Notes under the pieces: model-generated
Told to the model about the DNA's origin: nothing
Seen by the model: the letters and a program-made list of their open reading frames with translations, nothing else
The model's database searches: none
NCBI GenBank assembly: GCA_964459305.1
Contig: CAYWNA010000082.1
Location: forward strand, 1-48,219
Origin: CAYWNA01 sp964459305
Lineage (GTDB): Bacteria > Planctomycetota > Planctomycetia > Pirellulales > Pirellulaceae
DNA length: 48,219 nt
Direction of reading: 5' to 3'
Made by a program: the position numbers and the translations under genes
In this document: one piece after another, positions 20,043 to 29,529 of the stretch
Layout: each line of letters opens with the position of its first letter
How positions within the stretch are numbered: the stretch's first letter is position 1

Positions 20043-20246
20043 GATTCCACAACTGCCTTAACTGGTAAGGACTTGCGACAACCGCCCTATCAGTTTGGCC
20101 CAGAATCCGGCCCACTTCAATCCGAAATGGGCCAATTCCCAGCCGACCTCAAGGTTGTCGTCAACGCATGGCCACAACTCCCTGACCGCGACAGAGGGGC
20201 CATTGCGGCGATCGTCCGTAACGCAATCATATCTGCCGAGAAGTAG
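20043..20246 (+). other. Stranded C-terminal exon-like segment of the element's integrase
   Basis: Starting directly after the left att copy, 67 codons are open to a TAG at 20244-20246, in the frame that reads KAEVHGNRT across att. The encoded tail contains FGPESGPL, VVNAWPQLPD and AAIVRNAI, a pattern I recognise from C-termini of planctomycete tyrosine recombinases. Ligating the element ends would join this to integrase codon 430. In the integrated state no ribosome binding site precedes it, so it is probably silent. A 21-bp identity (20096-20116 with 45581-45601) covers GPESGP in both. Confidence 0.75.
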
Positions 20247-20271
20247 AACGGCGCTCACCTGAAACGGCATA

Positions 20272-20391
20272 GTTGACCCCGATCTCGCGGTTGTGGTCGA
20301 GGCGTGGCTGGACCTGCCCGAGTCGGCCCGGAAGGCCGTGCTGCGGATCGTGGCCGAGGCGCGGCAGGGTGGCGAAGTGGGCCGCCCTTAG
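20272..20391 (+). pseudogene. Relic of a second integrase C-terminal tail
   Basis: Thirty-nine codons read VDPDLAVVVEAWLDLPESAR and then KAVLRIVAEARQ before TAG. This is the same pattern as the adjacent stranded integrase tail (VVxAWxxLPxxxRxAxxxIV) but in another frame and diverged. Nothing upstream in frame (TGA at about 20260) could supply an integrase body. I read it as the trace of another, related element that once used this site. Confidence 0.6.
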
Positions 20392-20864
20392 TCGTCGAGT
20401 TGTTGACCCCGGCCGCTGGTCGCCGGAAATCGGACCGCTACGGTGGGGGTCGTCGCACCACCCATAACGTATGAACGTGTGGACTGGCAAAACGAAATGA
20501 GTTGCGATTCCGGGTCCATCATTTGTTTTGTTGTCAGGCGTAGTGGGCTTGCCAAAATCAACGCAAGATAGGCAAGGAGCGACTATCGGGACTGCATGGT
20601 CGCAACCTTCCGCGCCGCCACATCGCCACGCGGCGCCGGCCGCGACGGCTTTCGAGCAATGACCAGCCCGCAACTCGACGCGAAACTGCCGTTGGTCTTC
20701 TTGGCATCCATCCTTAGCGGTTGTTGGCCTGCTGGCCTTGTATCGACAAGCCGACTCACTGGACTTTGCGTAGCTGGATTGGCTCTTGACTCCAATCCCT
20801 TCAGGCGTAACGCTAGCGAACTGTCGTCTTGAAGATATCCTTCCTTGATTGCCCGTGGCGGATC
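20392..20864. other. Left-end island region without a supported gene
   Basis: About 470 bp between the integrase-tail relics and the first cargo gene. The open frames are short, and none has both a ribosome binding site and a recognisable domain. It should contain the promoter of the STAS/HATPase operon, but I cannot pick a convincing one. Confidence 0.4.
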
Positions 20865-21737
20865 ATGGTTCAACGTGTCGAGGTTCCTACCGTTGATTTG
20901 TACGGCCCGCCCGCGCAGATCGGGGCTTTGCTTTCCGCACTGCGACCCGGTTGGGTCGCTTCTTCGTGTGTGGAGTTGGATTTCTCGCATTGCAGCTTCA
21001 TGAGTGCTGAAGGAGTCGCCATCCTGTCATCGCTGAAGTTGGCGCGGGACGGGCGAGGAGCGTCGACCGAGATTGCGTGGGAAACGGTTCGAGACAACAT
21101 ACGAAAGCAGATGGGACGTTGGGGGCTGACGGATCTGTTCGGGAGAAGCGGTCACCCGTGGATCGACAATGCAATCCCAATTCTGCACCAACCGGCACTG
21201 GCCAAGGCAAAGGTCGTTGAATACATTTCTAGGTGGACGCGGGCGGGCCAGAACATGCCCACGATGAGCGACGGCTTGGCACGGGAGGTACGCCGGTCTT
21301 TGTACGAACTTTTCACAAATATCTTCCAACATTCCGATTCGGTCTTTGGCGGGGTCGCGCTCGGTCAGTATTACCCCCTGAAAAAGCAGGTACAAATCTG
21401 CGTCTGCGATGGTGGGGTGGGAATGGTCAGACGGGTTCAAGAGGCCGGATTCGGAAGGGCGTCACCGTGCGACGCCATCCAGTGGGCTCTAGAAAACGGA
21501 CATTCAACGCGGATCACGGGTTGCTGTCCGGGAGGGTTGGGCTTGTTCCTTCTGCGGGAATTCGTCAAGAAAAACGGCGGCAGTTTCCGAATCTATGCGA
21601 ATACGGGCCTTTTTTGGGAAGAGGCAGGAACTGCTAACAAGCGGCAACTGGCGACCGGTTTTCCAGGTACGTTGATTGAACTCCGGCTCAATCTGAGAGA
21701 TGATGTAGTTTACTGTCTAACATCCGAACTTTCCTGA
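20865..21737 (+). CDS. STAS-like plus GHKL (HATPase) fusion protein
   Basis: About 290 residues from ATG 20865; a TTG at 20829 is an alternative. The first third resembles a STAS domain (VELDFSHCSFMSAEGVAIL). The C-terminal half is a GHKL ATP-binding fold: LYELFTNIFQHSDS supplies the N box, CDGGVGM the G1 box and PGGLGLFLL the G2 box. There is no sensor or transmembrane segment and no phospho-acceptor His region, so it is closer to anti-sigma-factor serine kinases than to sensor histidine kinases. It is followed after 11 bp by a STAS-like DUF4325 gene, then overlapping PIN-domain gene, suggesting one operon and a partner-switch type of regulation. Domain identification is good; the role is inference. 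Confidence 0.75.
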   Translation: MVQRVEVPTVDLYGPPAQIGALLSALRPGWVASSCVELDFSHCSFMSAEGVAILSSLKLARDGRGASTEIAWETVRDNIRKQMGRWGLTDLFGRSGHPWIDNAIPILHQPALAKAKVVEYISRWTRAGQNMPTMSDGLAREVRRSLYELFTNIFQHSDSVFGGVALGQYYPLKKQVQICVCDGGVGMVRRVQEAGFGRASPCDAIQWALENGHSTRITGCCPGGLGLFLLREFVKKNGGSFRIYANTGLFWEEAGTANKRQLATGFPGTLIELRLNLRDDVVYCLTSELS

Positions 21738-21748
21738 GAGGTATTTGC

Positions 21749-22093
21749 GTGATTGTTCAAGTCGCAGAACGGTTCGGCCCCATTTGCGTCGATCCGGACG
21801 ATGGCAGCCAGCTTTGTTCCGAGATATCCGGGCTTCTCGAACAGGGACAGTCTGTCTGTCTGGACTTCGCGGGGGTTACCACACTGACCAGTTCCTTTTT
21901 GAGCGCTGCTATTGGATGCCTGTACGGAGCGTTCGATATGGACGACCTCTCCGAACGACTGAGTTGGACAGGATTGGATGAAACCGACGACTCCATTGTG
22001 CGGCTCGTTCAGAGGAACGCTATCCAGTACTTCAAAGCCCGCCCCGCGGATCAGGAGCGTCTCGAAGCCGTTGGGCTGTCGAATGAGTGCTGA
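21749..22093 (+). CDS. STAS-like DUF4325 protein
   Basis: The 114-residue protein begins at GTG 21749 with GAGAGG eight bases upstream. VCLDFAGVTTLTSSFLSAAI is the DUF4325 hallmark: the conserved strand plus the position where anti-anti-sigma factors carry the switch serine (Thr/Ser cluster TTLTSSFL). It sits between the HATPase protein and the PIN protein, with the stop overlapping the next start. In other genomes DUF4325 is often paired with an ATP-binding partner, which is what is seen here. It may be the phosphorylation or binding target of the upstream GHKL protein. Molecular function of the family is unknown to me. Confidence 0.75.
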   Translation: MIVQVAERFGPICVDPDDGSQLCSEISGLLEQGQSVCLDFAGVTTLTSSFLSAAIGCLYGAFDMDDLSERLSWTGLDETDDSIVRLVQRNAIQYFKARPADQERLEAVGLSNEC

Positions 22094-22758
22094 TGGCGGA
22101 TTTCGATCCAAACCTCGTCAAGGCTCAGGTTGTCGACATACAGAATCGTCGAAGCCCCCTTCCGCAGAAAGTCGTTGTCGACGCCAATGTTCTTTACTTC
22201 GTCTTCTACCCTAGCTTTGCCCAATTGAGGTCTGCCGGTGGGCGGACCCCACATGGCTACCAAACGGGCGAGTATCCGAGGTGGTGGGGACGAGTGGAGC
22301 GTGCAAAGGGCGGTTTCTTTGTGTCCGAAGTCACACTGGAGGAGTTCATCCAGCTCATCGAGACAGCCGAACTGGAGACTCTCTTTCGCACCGACCCCAA
22401 CGTGCCGGCGGATATGGAGTTCACCCGCAAGGAAGCCAGATACCGCTACGGTGATCAACTCGCCACAGTACGACAGACCGGCATCGGTGTATTGCAGCAA
22501 GTTCGTAAGAACACCAGTCTTCTTCCTGCTTTCCGTAATCAAGAGGATCGTTTGCAGCGGGTAGTTCAGGCTTGGCAGACTTCGTTCATGGATCCCAACG
22601 ACGCTATCGTCGTCGCGAGTGCCATATATGGCAGCATCCCGCACATCGTGACCGACGATGCAGATTTCCTGACTGTCGAAGGTACAACCATTTACACCGC
22701 CAATAACCGCGCGATCGAAGCGGCGACAGCCGCCGGCAAGCTGATTTGCCCAACATGA
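22093..22758 (+). CDS. PIN-domain protein, probable RNase effector
   Basis: About 221 residues from ATG 22093, overlapping the upstream stop by one base (TGATG); GTG 22087 is a less likely start. KVVVDANVLYF places the first PIN acidic residue at Asp30, SEVTLEEFIQLIE the second region, and DPNDAIVVASAI plus VTDDADFL the C-terminal acidic motifs. This set is complete enough for an active metal-dependent ribonuclease. It lacks the usual small VapB-type antitoxin; its operon partners are a GHKL/STAS protein and a DUF4325 protein, which may control it. The coding region is longer than a typical VapC (about 130 residues), with an insertion between the first two motifs. Confidence 0.75.
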   Translation: MADFDPNLVKAQVVDIQNRRSPLPQKVVVDANVLYFVFYPSFAQLRSAGGRTPHGYQTGEYPRWWGRVERAKGGFFVSEVTLEEFIQLIETAELETLFRTDPNVPADMEFTRKEARYRYGDQLATVRQTGIGVLQQVRKNTSLLPAFRNQEDRLQRVVQAWQTSFMDPNDAIVVASAIYGSIPHIVTDDADFLTVEGTTIYTANNRAIEAATAAGKLICPT

Positions 22759-22950
22759 GACGAACCACACAAGCGCGAACAAGATGGTTGTATCTTGGCG
22801 TCGATGGCCGCGAACGAAGAATCTGCGCTAGGCATGTTTCCCCTGAATGGGGACCTGCTAAGCTGTTGTTGTCGTGGAATGCAACACAGTTGAGCAGTTG
22901 TAGATCGCGCCATGGTATCAAAGGCTTAGCAGCAAGAACTCAAGCACCGC

Positions 22951-25900
22951 ATGACGGACACGCAATTCCCCATCGGTCGACGGATTACGCTCGACGGCCA
23001 TTTTGCCGAGCCTGTGGTCTTGGAGTCCGTGCGCGTCTTGGGCGGGGGCTTTGAATGTCGTGTGCGATTGCTCGATGGGACGCCCGATGAAGCCATCCTG
23101 TCAAAGGAAGAGGCGGCGGTGCTATTCGACCAGCAAGTGGAGGCACCGGCCTGCGTCCACCCGGCGGACGCGGAAAGCATCCTGCTATTGGTCGAGTCAG
23201 CCCGCATACGTTTGGCCTACGCACACGACCGGCATTTCGCCGTGAGTCTGTCGGGTATTCGCACGCTGCCGCATCAGATCGAGGCCGTCTATATGCGTAT
23301 GCTGCCGCAGCCTCGACTGCGGTTTCTATTGGCCGACGATCCGGGGGCCGGCAAGACGATCATGACGGGCCTGTTGGTCAAGGAGTTGGACCTGCGAGAG
23401 GCCGTCGACCGGATGCTCATCCTCTGTCCCGCGCCGCTCACCATCCAATGGCAAGACGAAATGCTGCGGTGGTTTGGACTGTCCTTCGATATCATCTTCT
23501 CTGCGGTGGACCAACAACAACTTGTCAACCCGTGGCGCCGCTGCACGCATGTCATCGCATCGCTGGATTACGCCAAACAGGACGACGTGCGGGAGCGAGT
23601 CTGGAATGAACAATGGGATTTGGTCGTCATCGACGAAGCCCACAAGTGCAGCGCCTACACAAAGAGCGCGATGGGCCGAAGCGACGAAGTGGAAAAGACG
23701 AAACGCTACCAGCTCGCCGAGCGACTTGCGGCGAGGACTGACCGTCTGCTATTGCTCACGGCTACACCACACCACGGGGACGATGACCGTTTCGCACACT
23801 TCATCCGGCTTCTCGACGCCGACTTGTTTCCGGAACCGCATCGCGCAGGCAATCAGTCCGGGGAGATTCGCCGCGACATTCTGAAGATGGGGCCGGAGTG
23901 CCCCTGGGCCCTGCGCCGCTTGAAGGAAGATCTGCGGGACCTCGCCGGACGGCGGTTGTTTCCAGACCGTCACACCCATACCGTCACCTTCAAACTGAAC
24001 GTGCAAGAATACGACCTCTACAAGGCCGTCACGGCATACATCAATCAATTCCTGCCACAGGCGAGTGGCCGCCGGAAGGCAAGCGTGGCTCTCGTGCGAA
24101 CCGTCCTACAACGTCGGCTTGCCAGTTCGACCATGGCCATCTTCGAGTCGATCCGCCGACGATTGGAACGGCAGCAGAATCTGCTCAAGGAACTGGAGGA
24201 TTTGTCCCTCGCACAGCTCACACGCCGATTGGCCCAGATGCAGGGTCGGCTGGCCGATGTCGAGCAAGACGAAGACGACCTGGACGATGCCGACCGGGAT
24301 CGCTTGGCAGACCAGTTCACCGCCGCCTTGGGTCTGGACCAACTGCGGGGCGAAATCGCCGCCCTCCACGATCTCCTCGCGCAGGCTCGCCGCGTCCGTG
24401 ACCATGCATCAGACTCCAAACTTGCGACCTTGAAAGCGTGTCTGGACCGGGCCGAATTCAAAGAGCTGAGCGATGGCCGGGGAAAGCTGCTGATCTTCAC
24501 CGAGCATCGGGACACCTTGAACTATCTTTGCGATTGGCTGGGCCAGTGGGGGTACTCCACGGTTCAGATCCACGGCGGCATGAATCCGCACCAACGCAAG
24601 CGGGCCCAGGAGCAGTTCCGCACCGAGAAGCAGATTTGCGTTGCTACGGAAGCCGCCGGCGAGGGAATCAACCTGCAATTCTGCCGGCTAATGATCAACT
24701 ACGATCTGCCTTGGAACCCCACGCGATTGGAACAACGCCTGGGGCGCATCCACCGCATCGGCCAAGAACGCGACGTGCATGCGTTCAATTTCGTGGCCGG
24801 CGAGTCGGAAGAGGGGCATCCGATCGTCGAAGGCCGCATTCTTGAACGCTTGTTGGAAAAGTTGGACCAGATGCGGGCGGTCCTGGCTGACCGGGTGTTC
24901 GATGTCATCGGCGAAGTGCTTTCGCTGAACGACGTGAATCTTCCGGAGATGCTCCGCGACGCAGCCTTCGATCCCCGGCGATTGGACGACTACCTGGACC
25001 AGATCACCCGCATCGACCCCGTGAAGCTGAGGAAGTACGAGGAGGTCACGGGAATCGCCTTAGCGAGGGCGAACGTGGACTTCTCTGGTTTCCAGCAGGC
25101 GAACGCCGAGGCCGAAGAACGCCGTTTGATGCCCCGGTACGTGGAGGAACAATTCCTGAAGGCCTGTACGGCGGTGGGCCTGAAAGTCGAACTGCGAGCG
25201 GACGGGCTCTGTCGCGTGGAACATGTCTTGGCCGACCTCCGATCCGACAAGCTGCAATCGGTCCGCCGTCTGGGGAAGCCCGATCCCTCGTACCGCAAGG
25301 TCACGTTTCAGAAAGAACACCTAGACCAGGATCAACATCTCGACGCTGTGCTGGTCGGACCGGGCCATCCGCTTTATGCTGCCGTGGACGAACGGCTGAA
25401 CGAACAGCTTTCCAGTCTCGTCGGCGGGATCGCCGTCTATACGGACGAGTGTACGGAGGGGCCATATCGCCTGCATTTCTTCGAGGTCTCGATGCGCGGG
25501 CAGAACAGCAAAGGCGAGCAGCAGACCTTGCATGGCGAATTGATCGCTGTGCGCGAAGAGTTGAACCCTTCTCCGTCCCCCCTTGTGCAAGGGGGGATGC
25601 AGGGGGGCGAGGCCACGCAATTCAGCATCGTGCCGGCCGAATGCCTGCTCGATTTGCCGACGCATCCGGATCCGCCGGCATCGCTGGATGAGTTCGACCC
25701 GGCCGCCGCTGCCGACTTCGTCAAATGTACTTACCAGATGGACGTGCGGGCGCAATGTCAAGAGGAACGCTCGCGGTTCGTCGACGTGTGCCGCGACTAC
25801 CTGACCCGATCGTTCGAGGCTCGCATCCGCGCGGCTCAAGACCGCGTGATGGCGTTGCGGGCTCGCGAAGCGACCCAACCCGAAATGGCCATCGCGCGGC

Positions 25901-26502
25901 AGCGAGCCGAAAACGACCTGACGGACCTACAGCGGACTCGTCGCGAGCGTCTCGCCGGGCTGGACCGCCTGATGCTTGTCAAGCACGGCCCCGTGCGGCA
26001 CGTAGCTTCGGCACTGGTCCTACCGCCGGCCGCCGAATTCGTCCACACGCTGCGCGAGGCAGGAATCGACACGGACCCACAGTCTCGGCGACGGAAGGAA
26101 CTGGCGGCCGAGAAGATCGCCGTCGACGATTTGGTTGCCGAGGGTTTTCCGCCCGAACTGATCCAGCGCGTGGCCAATGAGCAGTTGAAAGGATTCGACT
26201 ACCGAGCCCAACGCGTTAAGGACCCGCAACTGGGCACGATGGAAATCCGCCGTATCGAAGTGAAAGGCTACACTTACGGCAATCCGATCCAATTGGAGCA
26301 CAGCGAGTGGACGAAAGCACAACAGTTAGGCGATACTTACTGGCTGTATGTCGTCTGGAATCCTCTTGAGCCCGATTACCGGCTGGTCAAGATCCAAAAT
26401 CCATTCCGAGAGTTTGAACATGCCGTGCGGTCGCGAGAAGTGATCCGGCGATACGAAATCCCCGCGAAAGCCATTTACAAGCACGAAGAAACGTCCAAAT
26501 GA
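22951..26502 (+). CDS. SNF2/DEAD-type helicase with C-terminal DUF3883 (Hma-type helicase)
   Basis: The 1,183-residue protein has Walker A DPGAGKT at 130-136, DEAH at 228-231, an LTATPHHGDDDR motif III region, and a helicase C lobe from about 510 to 615 (LIFTEHRDTLNYL, then RLEQRLGRIHRIGQ, the SNF2 motif VI form). A coiled region spans about 395-490. The C-terminus (about 1075-1170) is DUF3883, with IRRIEVKGYTYGN resembling a nuclease-fold E-x-K motif. A palindromic insert lies in frame near residues 873-888. The stop overlaps the methylase start by four bases. This helicase, methylase and ATPase order matches the candidate defence system I know as Hma; substrates are probably DNA. No strong ribosome binding site precedes ATG 22951. 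Confidence 0.85.
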   Translation: MTDTQFPIGRRITLDGHFAEPVVLESVRVLGGGFECRVRLLDGTPDEAILSKEEAAVLFDQQVEAPACVHPADAESILLLVESARIRLAYAHDRHFAVSLSGIRTLPHQIEAVYMRMLPQPRLRFLLADDPGAGKTIMTGLLVKELDLREAVDRMLILCPAPLTIQWQDEMLRWFGLSFDIIFSAVDQQQLVNPWRRCTHVIASLDYAKQDDVRERVWNEQWDLVVIDEAHKCSAYTKSAMGRSDEVEKTKRYQLAERLAARTDRLLLLTATPHHGDDDRFAHFIRLLDADLFPEPHRAGNQSGEIRRDILKMGPECPWALRRLKEDLRDLAGRRLFPDRHTHTVTFKLNVQEYDLYKAVTAYINQFLPQASGRRKASVALVRTVLQRRLASSTMAIFESIRRRLERQQNLLKELEDLSLAQLTRRLAQMQGRLADVEQDEDDLDDADRDRLADQFTAALGLDQLRGEIAALHDLLAQARRVRDHASDSKLATLKACLDRAEFKELSDGRGKLLIFTEHRDTLNYLCDWLGQWGYSTVQIHGGMNPHQRKRAQEQFRTEKQICVATEAAGEGINLQFCRLMINYDLPWNPTRLEQRLGRIHRIGQERDVHAFNFVAGESEEGHPIVEGRILERLLEKLDQMRAVLADRVFDVIGEVLSLNDVNLPEMLRDAAFDPRRLDDYLDQITRIDPVKLRKYEEVTGIALARANVDFSGFQQANAEAEERRLMPRYVEEQFLKACTAVGLKVELRADGLCRVEHVLADLRSDKLQSVRRLGKPDPSYRKVTFQKEHLDQDQHLDAVLVGPGHPLYAAVDERLNEQLSSLVGGIAVYTDECTEGPYRLHFFEVSMRGQNSKGEQQTLHGELIAVREELNPSPSPLVQGGMQGGEATQFSIVPAECLLDLPTHPDPPASLDEFDPAAAADFVKCTYQMDVRAQCQEERSRFVDVCRDYLTRSFEARIRAAQDRVMALRAREATQPEMAIARQRAENDLTDLQRTRRERLAGLDRLMLVKHGPVRHVASALVLPPAAEFVHTLREAGIDTDPQSRRRKELAAEKIAVDDLVAEGFPPELIQRVANEQLKGFDYRAQRVKDPQLGTMEIRRIEVKGYTYGNPIQLEHSEWTKAQQLGDTYWLYVVWNPLEPDYRLVKIQNPFREFEHAVRSREVIRRYEIPAKAIYKHEETSK
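25576..25597. repeat. In-frame G/C-run palindrome inside the helicase gene
   Basis: Arms 25576-25585 and 25588-25597 (TCCCCCCTTG and CAAGGGGGGA) are perfectly complementary around TG. A further six-G run lies just downstream. It encodes a low-complexity PSPLVQGGMQGGE segment between conserved parts of the helicase. The composition is typical of small dispersed palindromes that insert in genes without breaking the frame. Confidence 0.7.
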
Positions 26503-29500
26503 ACAGTGCCGACAACGACAGACGCCTGATCGAAGATTACCTGCCAATTGAGGCCATCGGTACAGAGGCGTCACGCGAAAAGTCGATACGCAAAGGGCAC
26601 ATTTCGACGCTGCACCTGTGGTGGGCTCGGCGACCGTTGGTCGCCTGTCGGGCGGCCGTCTATGGGGCGCTAGTGCCGGCGTCGCGGTTCATTCCCAAAA
26701 ACGGACCGGACGAGAAGAAAAAAAGCCTCGGTCGTGCCAACGCTGCCAAGTTTGTAACGCGACTTTGTAAGTACCCTGGCAGCCGTGAAGTGATCGAGGA
26801 GGCCCAGCGGCACATTCTGGAAGCACACGCCGAGCGGCTTACGCAAGAGACCGGCCAACCCGTCACGGTCGACGATATCCTGGATGGCCGGGCGCCGCGG
26901 CCGAAGGTGCTCGACATGTTCGCCGGTGGCGGGGCCATCCCGCTGGAATCGCTGCGGCTCGGCTGCGAAGCGTACGCGCTGGACCTGAATCCAGTCGCCC
27001 ACATCATCGAACTGTGTACGCTGGTCTATCCTCAGAGGTACGGCCAGCCAGATCCAAGCGCGCGCGGCATGACCGGTCCAAAGAACGAAAACGGCGAAAT
27101 GACATGGGGCGGCTTGGCGGAGGAAGTGCGATACTGGGGTGAATGGGTGTTGAAGAAAGTGCGAACCGAAATCGGTGACCTGTACCCGCTGATTCCCGAC
27201 CCGAAATCACCTACGGTACGAAAACGCCTGCGAGATCCTCAACTTGAATTCAGCGGAGACGCATTCAAACATCCGGGCCAACAGGAGTTGACAACGGAAA
27301 CCCCTACTGGCTTTCTCATGCCGGTCGGCTACCTTTGGACTCGAACTGTCACCTGCAAGAACCCTGCTTGCGCAGCGACAGTACCGCTCGTTAAACAAAC
27401 GTGGCTTTGCCGAAAGAAGGATCGTTTCGTAGCGCTGAAGTTAGTTGTCCCAGACAAGGAAAGTCGGGTTCGCTTCAAGGTCGTTGAGGCGACCAGCGCA
27501 AAGAAACTGGGGTTTGATCCCGATGTTGGCTCTAAGGCGGGCAATGCAACGTGCCCCTTTTGCGGGACTGTGGCTGACAGTGACTACGTGAAGTCAGAAG
27601 GCCACGCTGGTCGACTGGGATTTCAGCCAATGGCTGTTGCATGTACTGGCGCAGGGCGCAAGGGCAAATCCTATTTCTCAATAGACGACGTGCCCAACTT
27701 GTTGCCAACGGATACGCAATTGCTTGAGCGAATCGACCGCATCTGCGCCAACACAGGTCTGACCGTCCCGACCGAACCGATTGTCAATGATGCGAAAGGA
27801 GCGCTTTTCTGCGTTCTCTATGGCCTGAAGGTCTGGGGCGATCTGTTCATTCGCCGCCAAACGCTGTGTTTGCTGTCCTTTGCCGCAGCCGTGCGACAAG
27901 CCGCTTCCGAGATGCAGAAGACGGAACTCGAAAGTGATCGCGTAGAGGCACTCTCAACCTATCTCGGCGCCATGGTCGACAAGCTCGCAGATTTCAATTC
28001 AGTTCAATGCACATGGAACTACACAGGTGGTCGAGGAGTCAAGAACTCTTTCTCTCGACCGACACTCGGAATGACATGGGATTTCGCAGAAACCAACCCG
28101 TTCAACGCCGATGCGGCAAGTTGGGTGAAAATTGTCGAAGATATTCCTGCGGCCCTCGCCATGCTCGTTCTCGACGGAACTACGGCACCGGACGTTCAGC
28201 GTGGCTCGTCGCTGAAGCTGCCGTACTCCGATAACAGTATCGACGGCGTAGTCACTGATCCACCCTACTACGACAACGTGCCATACGCGGACATATCGGA
28301 TTTCTTCTATGTCTGGTTGAAAAGAACACTTGGCCACATTTATCCGGAACACTTTGCCGCTGTGGGAACACCCAAGAAAAACGAAGCAGTTGCTGATGCT
28401 GTTCGCCATGGGAAAGACAGGAAGATTGCCAACGCGGCCTACGAGTCAATGATGGCGCAGGCATTCGCGGAGGCCCACCGTGTACTGAAGCCTGGCGCGC
28501 CGCTTGCCGTCGTGTATGCACACAAGACAACATTGGGCTGGGCAACACTTGTTGACGCATTGCGACGCGCGCAATTCACCGTAACGGAAGCGTGGCCGTT
28601 AGACACCGAAATGAAGGGGCGCGTTCGCGCAAGGGATTCAGCCGCTTTGGCGACCAGCATCTTTATTGTAGGACGAAAACAGATGATTGCGGGTGTCGGC
28701 TCCTACGAAGACAACGTACGTCCTGAATTGGAGTCAATTGTTCGTGAGCGAGTCACCACGTTCTGGCAACAGGGTGTCTCCGGTGCGGATCTCGTCATCG
28801 CCTGCGTCGGTGCCGGCTTGCAGCCATTCACCAAATACGAACGCGTCGAGTATGCCAACGGGGAGCCTGTTCCAGCCGAGAGGTTTCTAGCCGAAGTTGA
28901 AACCGTCGTCCTTGAAGCGATTCTGAATCGGCTGTCCAAAGAAGTTGGCGGGAATGGTCAGCAGCAAAGCCTGGCTGGTGTCGATCCCTCCACTCGCTTC
29001 TACATCCTTTGGCGATACACCTACCGTTGGTCGGAACTTGACGCGGGCGAGGCGATCGTATTTGCGAACGGCACGCATGTGGAATTGGACGGGCAAGGCT
29101 CGCTTGGCGCCGGTTCAGACGCGCTAGTCGAAAAAAGGAAGGGCAAGTATCGGCTGATGGACTTCGAGGATCGCGGCACAGACGAGAAACTGGGATTCCC
29201 GTGGGAAGATGGCCAACCCGCACCGTTGATTGACGCTTTGCACCGAACGCTGTGGCTGATGGAACATCGCCCGGGGGAAATCGCCGAGTTTTTGCGCGAG
29301 GCGGAGCCGAACCGCGAACAAATGCGGCTGGTGGCCCAAGCCTTGGCCGGCCCGGCCCTTAAAGGCGGCGAACTGGCCGACGTTTCGCCCACCGGCGAGT
29401 TATCCGCCCTGGCGAAACTGACCGCGAATTGGCGGAGTGTGATCGAAGACGCCGTGTTTACGCCCAGCGAGCAAGCTGACCGAAAGCGCGGTCAGCGCAG

Positions 29501-29513
29501 GATATTTGACTAA
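26499..29513 (+). CDS. DUF1156 N6-adenine-type DNA methyltransferase (Hma-type methylase)
   Basis: The 1,004-residue protein opens with the DUF1156 signature (REKSIRKGHISTLHLWWARR). The SAM-binding motif VLDMFAGGGAIPLESL lies near residue 138, zinc-ribbon cysteines (CKNPAC and CPFCG) around 287-352, and the catalytic DPPYY at 587-591, the form used by amino-methylating DNA methyltransferases. ATGA overlap with the helicase stop indicates translational coupling, and the ATPase gene begins 16 bp after its stop. In a defence module it probably marks host DNA or a regulatory site so the helicase/ATPase acts only on foreign DNA. The specificity is unknown, and no separate nuclease gene is visible nearby. 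Confidence 0.85.
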   Translation: MNSADNDRRLIEDYLPIEAIGTEASREKSIRKGHISTLHLWWARRPLVACRAAVYGALVPASRFIPKNGPDEKKKSLGRANAAKFVTRLCKYPGSREVIEEAQRHILEAHAERLTQETGQPVTVDDILDGRAPRPKVLDMFAGGGAIPLESLRLGCEAYALDLNPVAHIIELCTLVYPQRYGQPDPSARGMTGPKNENGEMTWGGLAEEVRYWGEWVLKKVRTEIGDLYPLIPDPKSPTVRKRLRDPQLEFSGDAFKHPGQQELTTETPTGFLMPVGYLWTRTVTCKNPACAATVPLVKQTWLCRKKDRFVALKLVVPDKESRVRFKVVEATSAKKLGFDPDVGSKAGNATCPFCGTVADSDYVKSEGHAGRLGFQPMAVACTGAGRKGKSYFSIDDVPNLLPTDTQLLERIDRICANTGLTVPTEPIVNDAKGALFCVLYGLKVWGDLFIRRQTLCLLSFAAAVRQAASEMQKTELESDRVEALSTYLGAMVDKLADFNSVQCTWNYTGGRGVKNSFSRPTLGMTWDFAETNPFNADAASWVKIVEDIPAALAMLVLDGTTAPDVQRGSSLKLPYSDNSIDGVVTDPPYYDNVPYADISDFFYVWLKRTLGHIYPEHFAAVGTPKKNEAVADAVRHGKDRKIANAAYESMMAQAFAEAHRVLKPGAPLAVVYAHKTTLGWATLVDALRRAQFTVTEAWPLDTEMKGRVRARDSAALATSIFIVGRKQMIAGVGSYEDNVRPELESIVRERVTTFWQQGVSGADLVIACVGAGLQPFTKYERVEYANGEPVPAERFLAEVETVVLEAILNRLSKEVGGNGQQQSLAGVDPSTRFYILWRYTYRWSELDAGEAIVFANGTHVELDGQGSLGAGSDALVEKRKGKYRLMDFEDRGTDEKLGFPWEDGQPAPLIDALHRTLWLMEHRPGEIAEFLREAEPNREQMRLVAQALAGPALKGGELADVSPTGELSALAKLTANWRSVIEDAVFTPSEQADRKRGQRRIFD

Positions 29514-29529
29514 CCGAGAGGGTCTCACG

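Noticed and set aside
22870..22950. TTGAGC and TGGTAT boxes with 17-bp spacing before the helicase
   Set aside because: The spacing is right but both boxes are weak, so a promoter call would not be safe.
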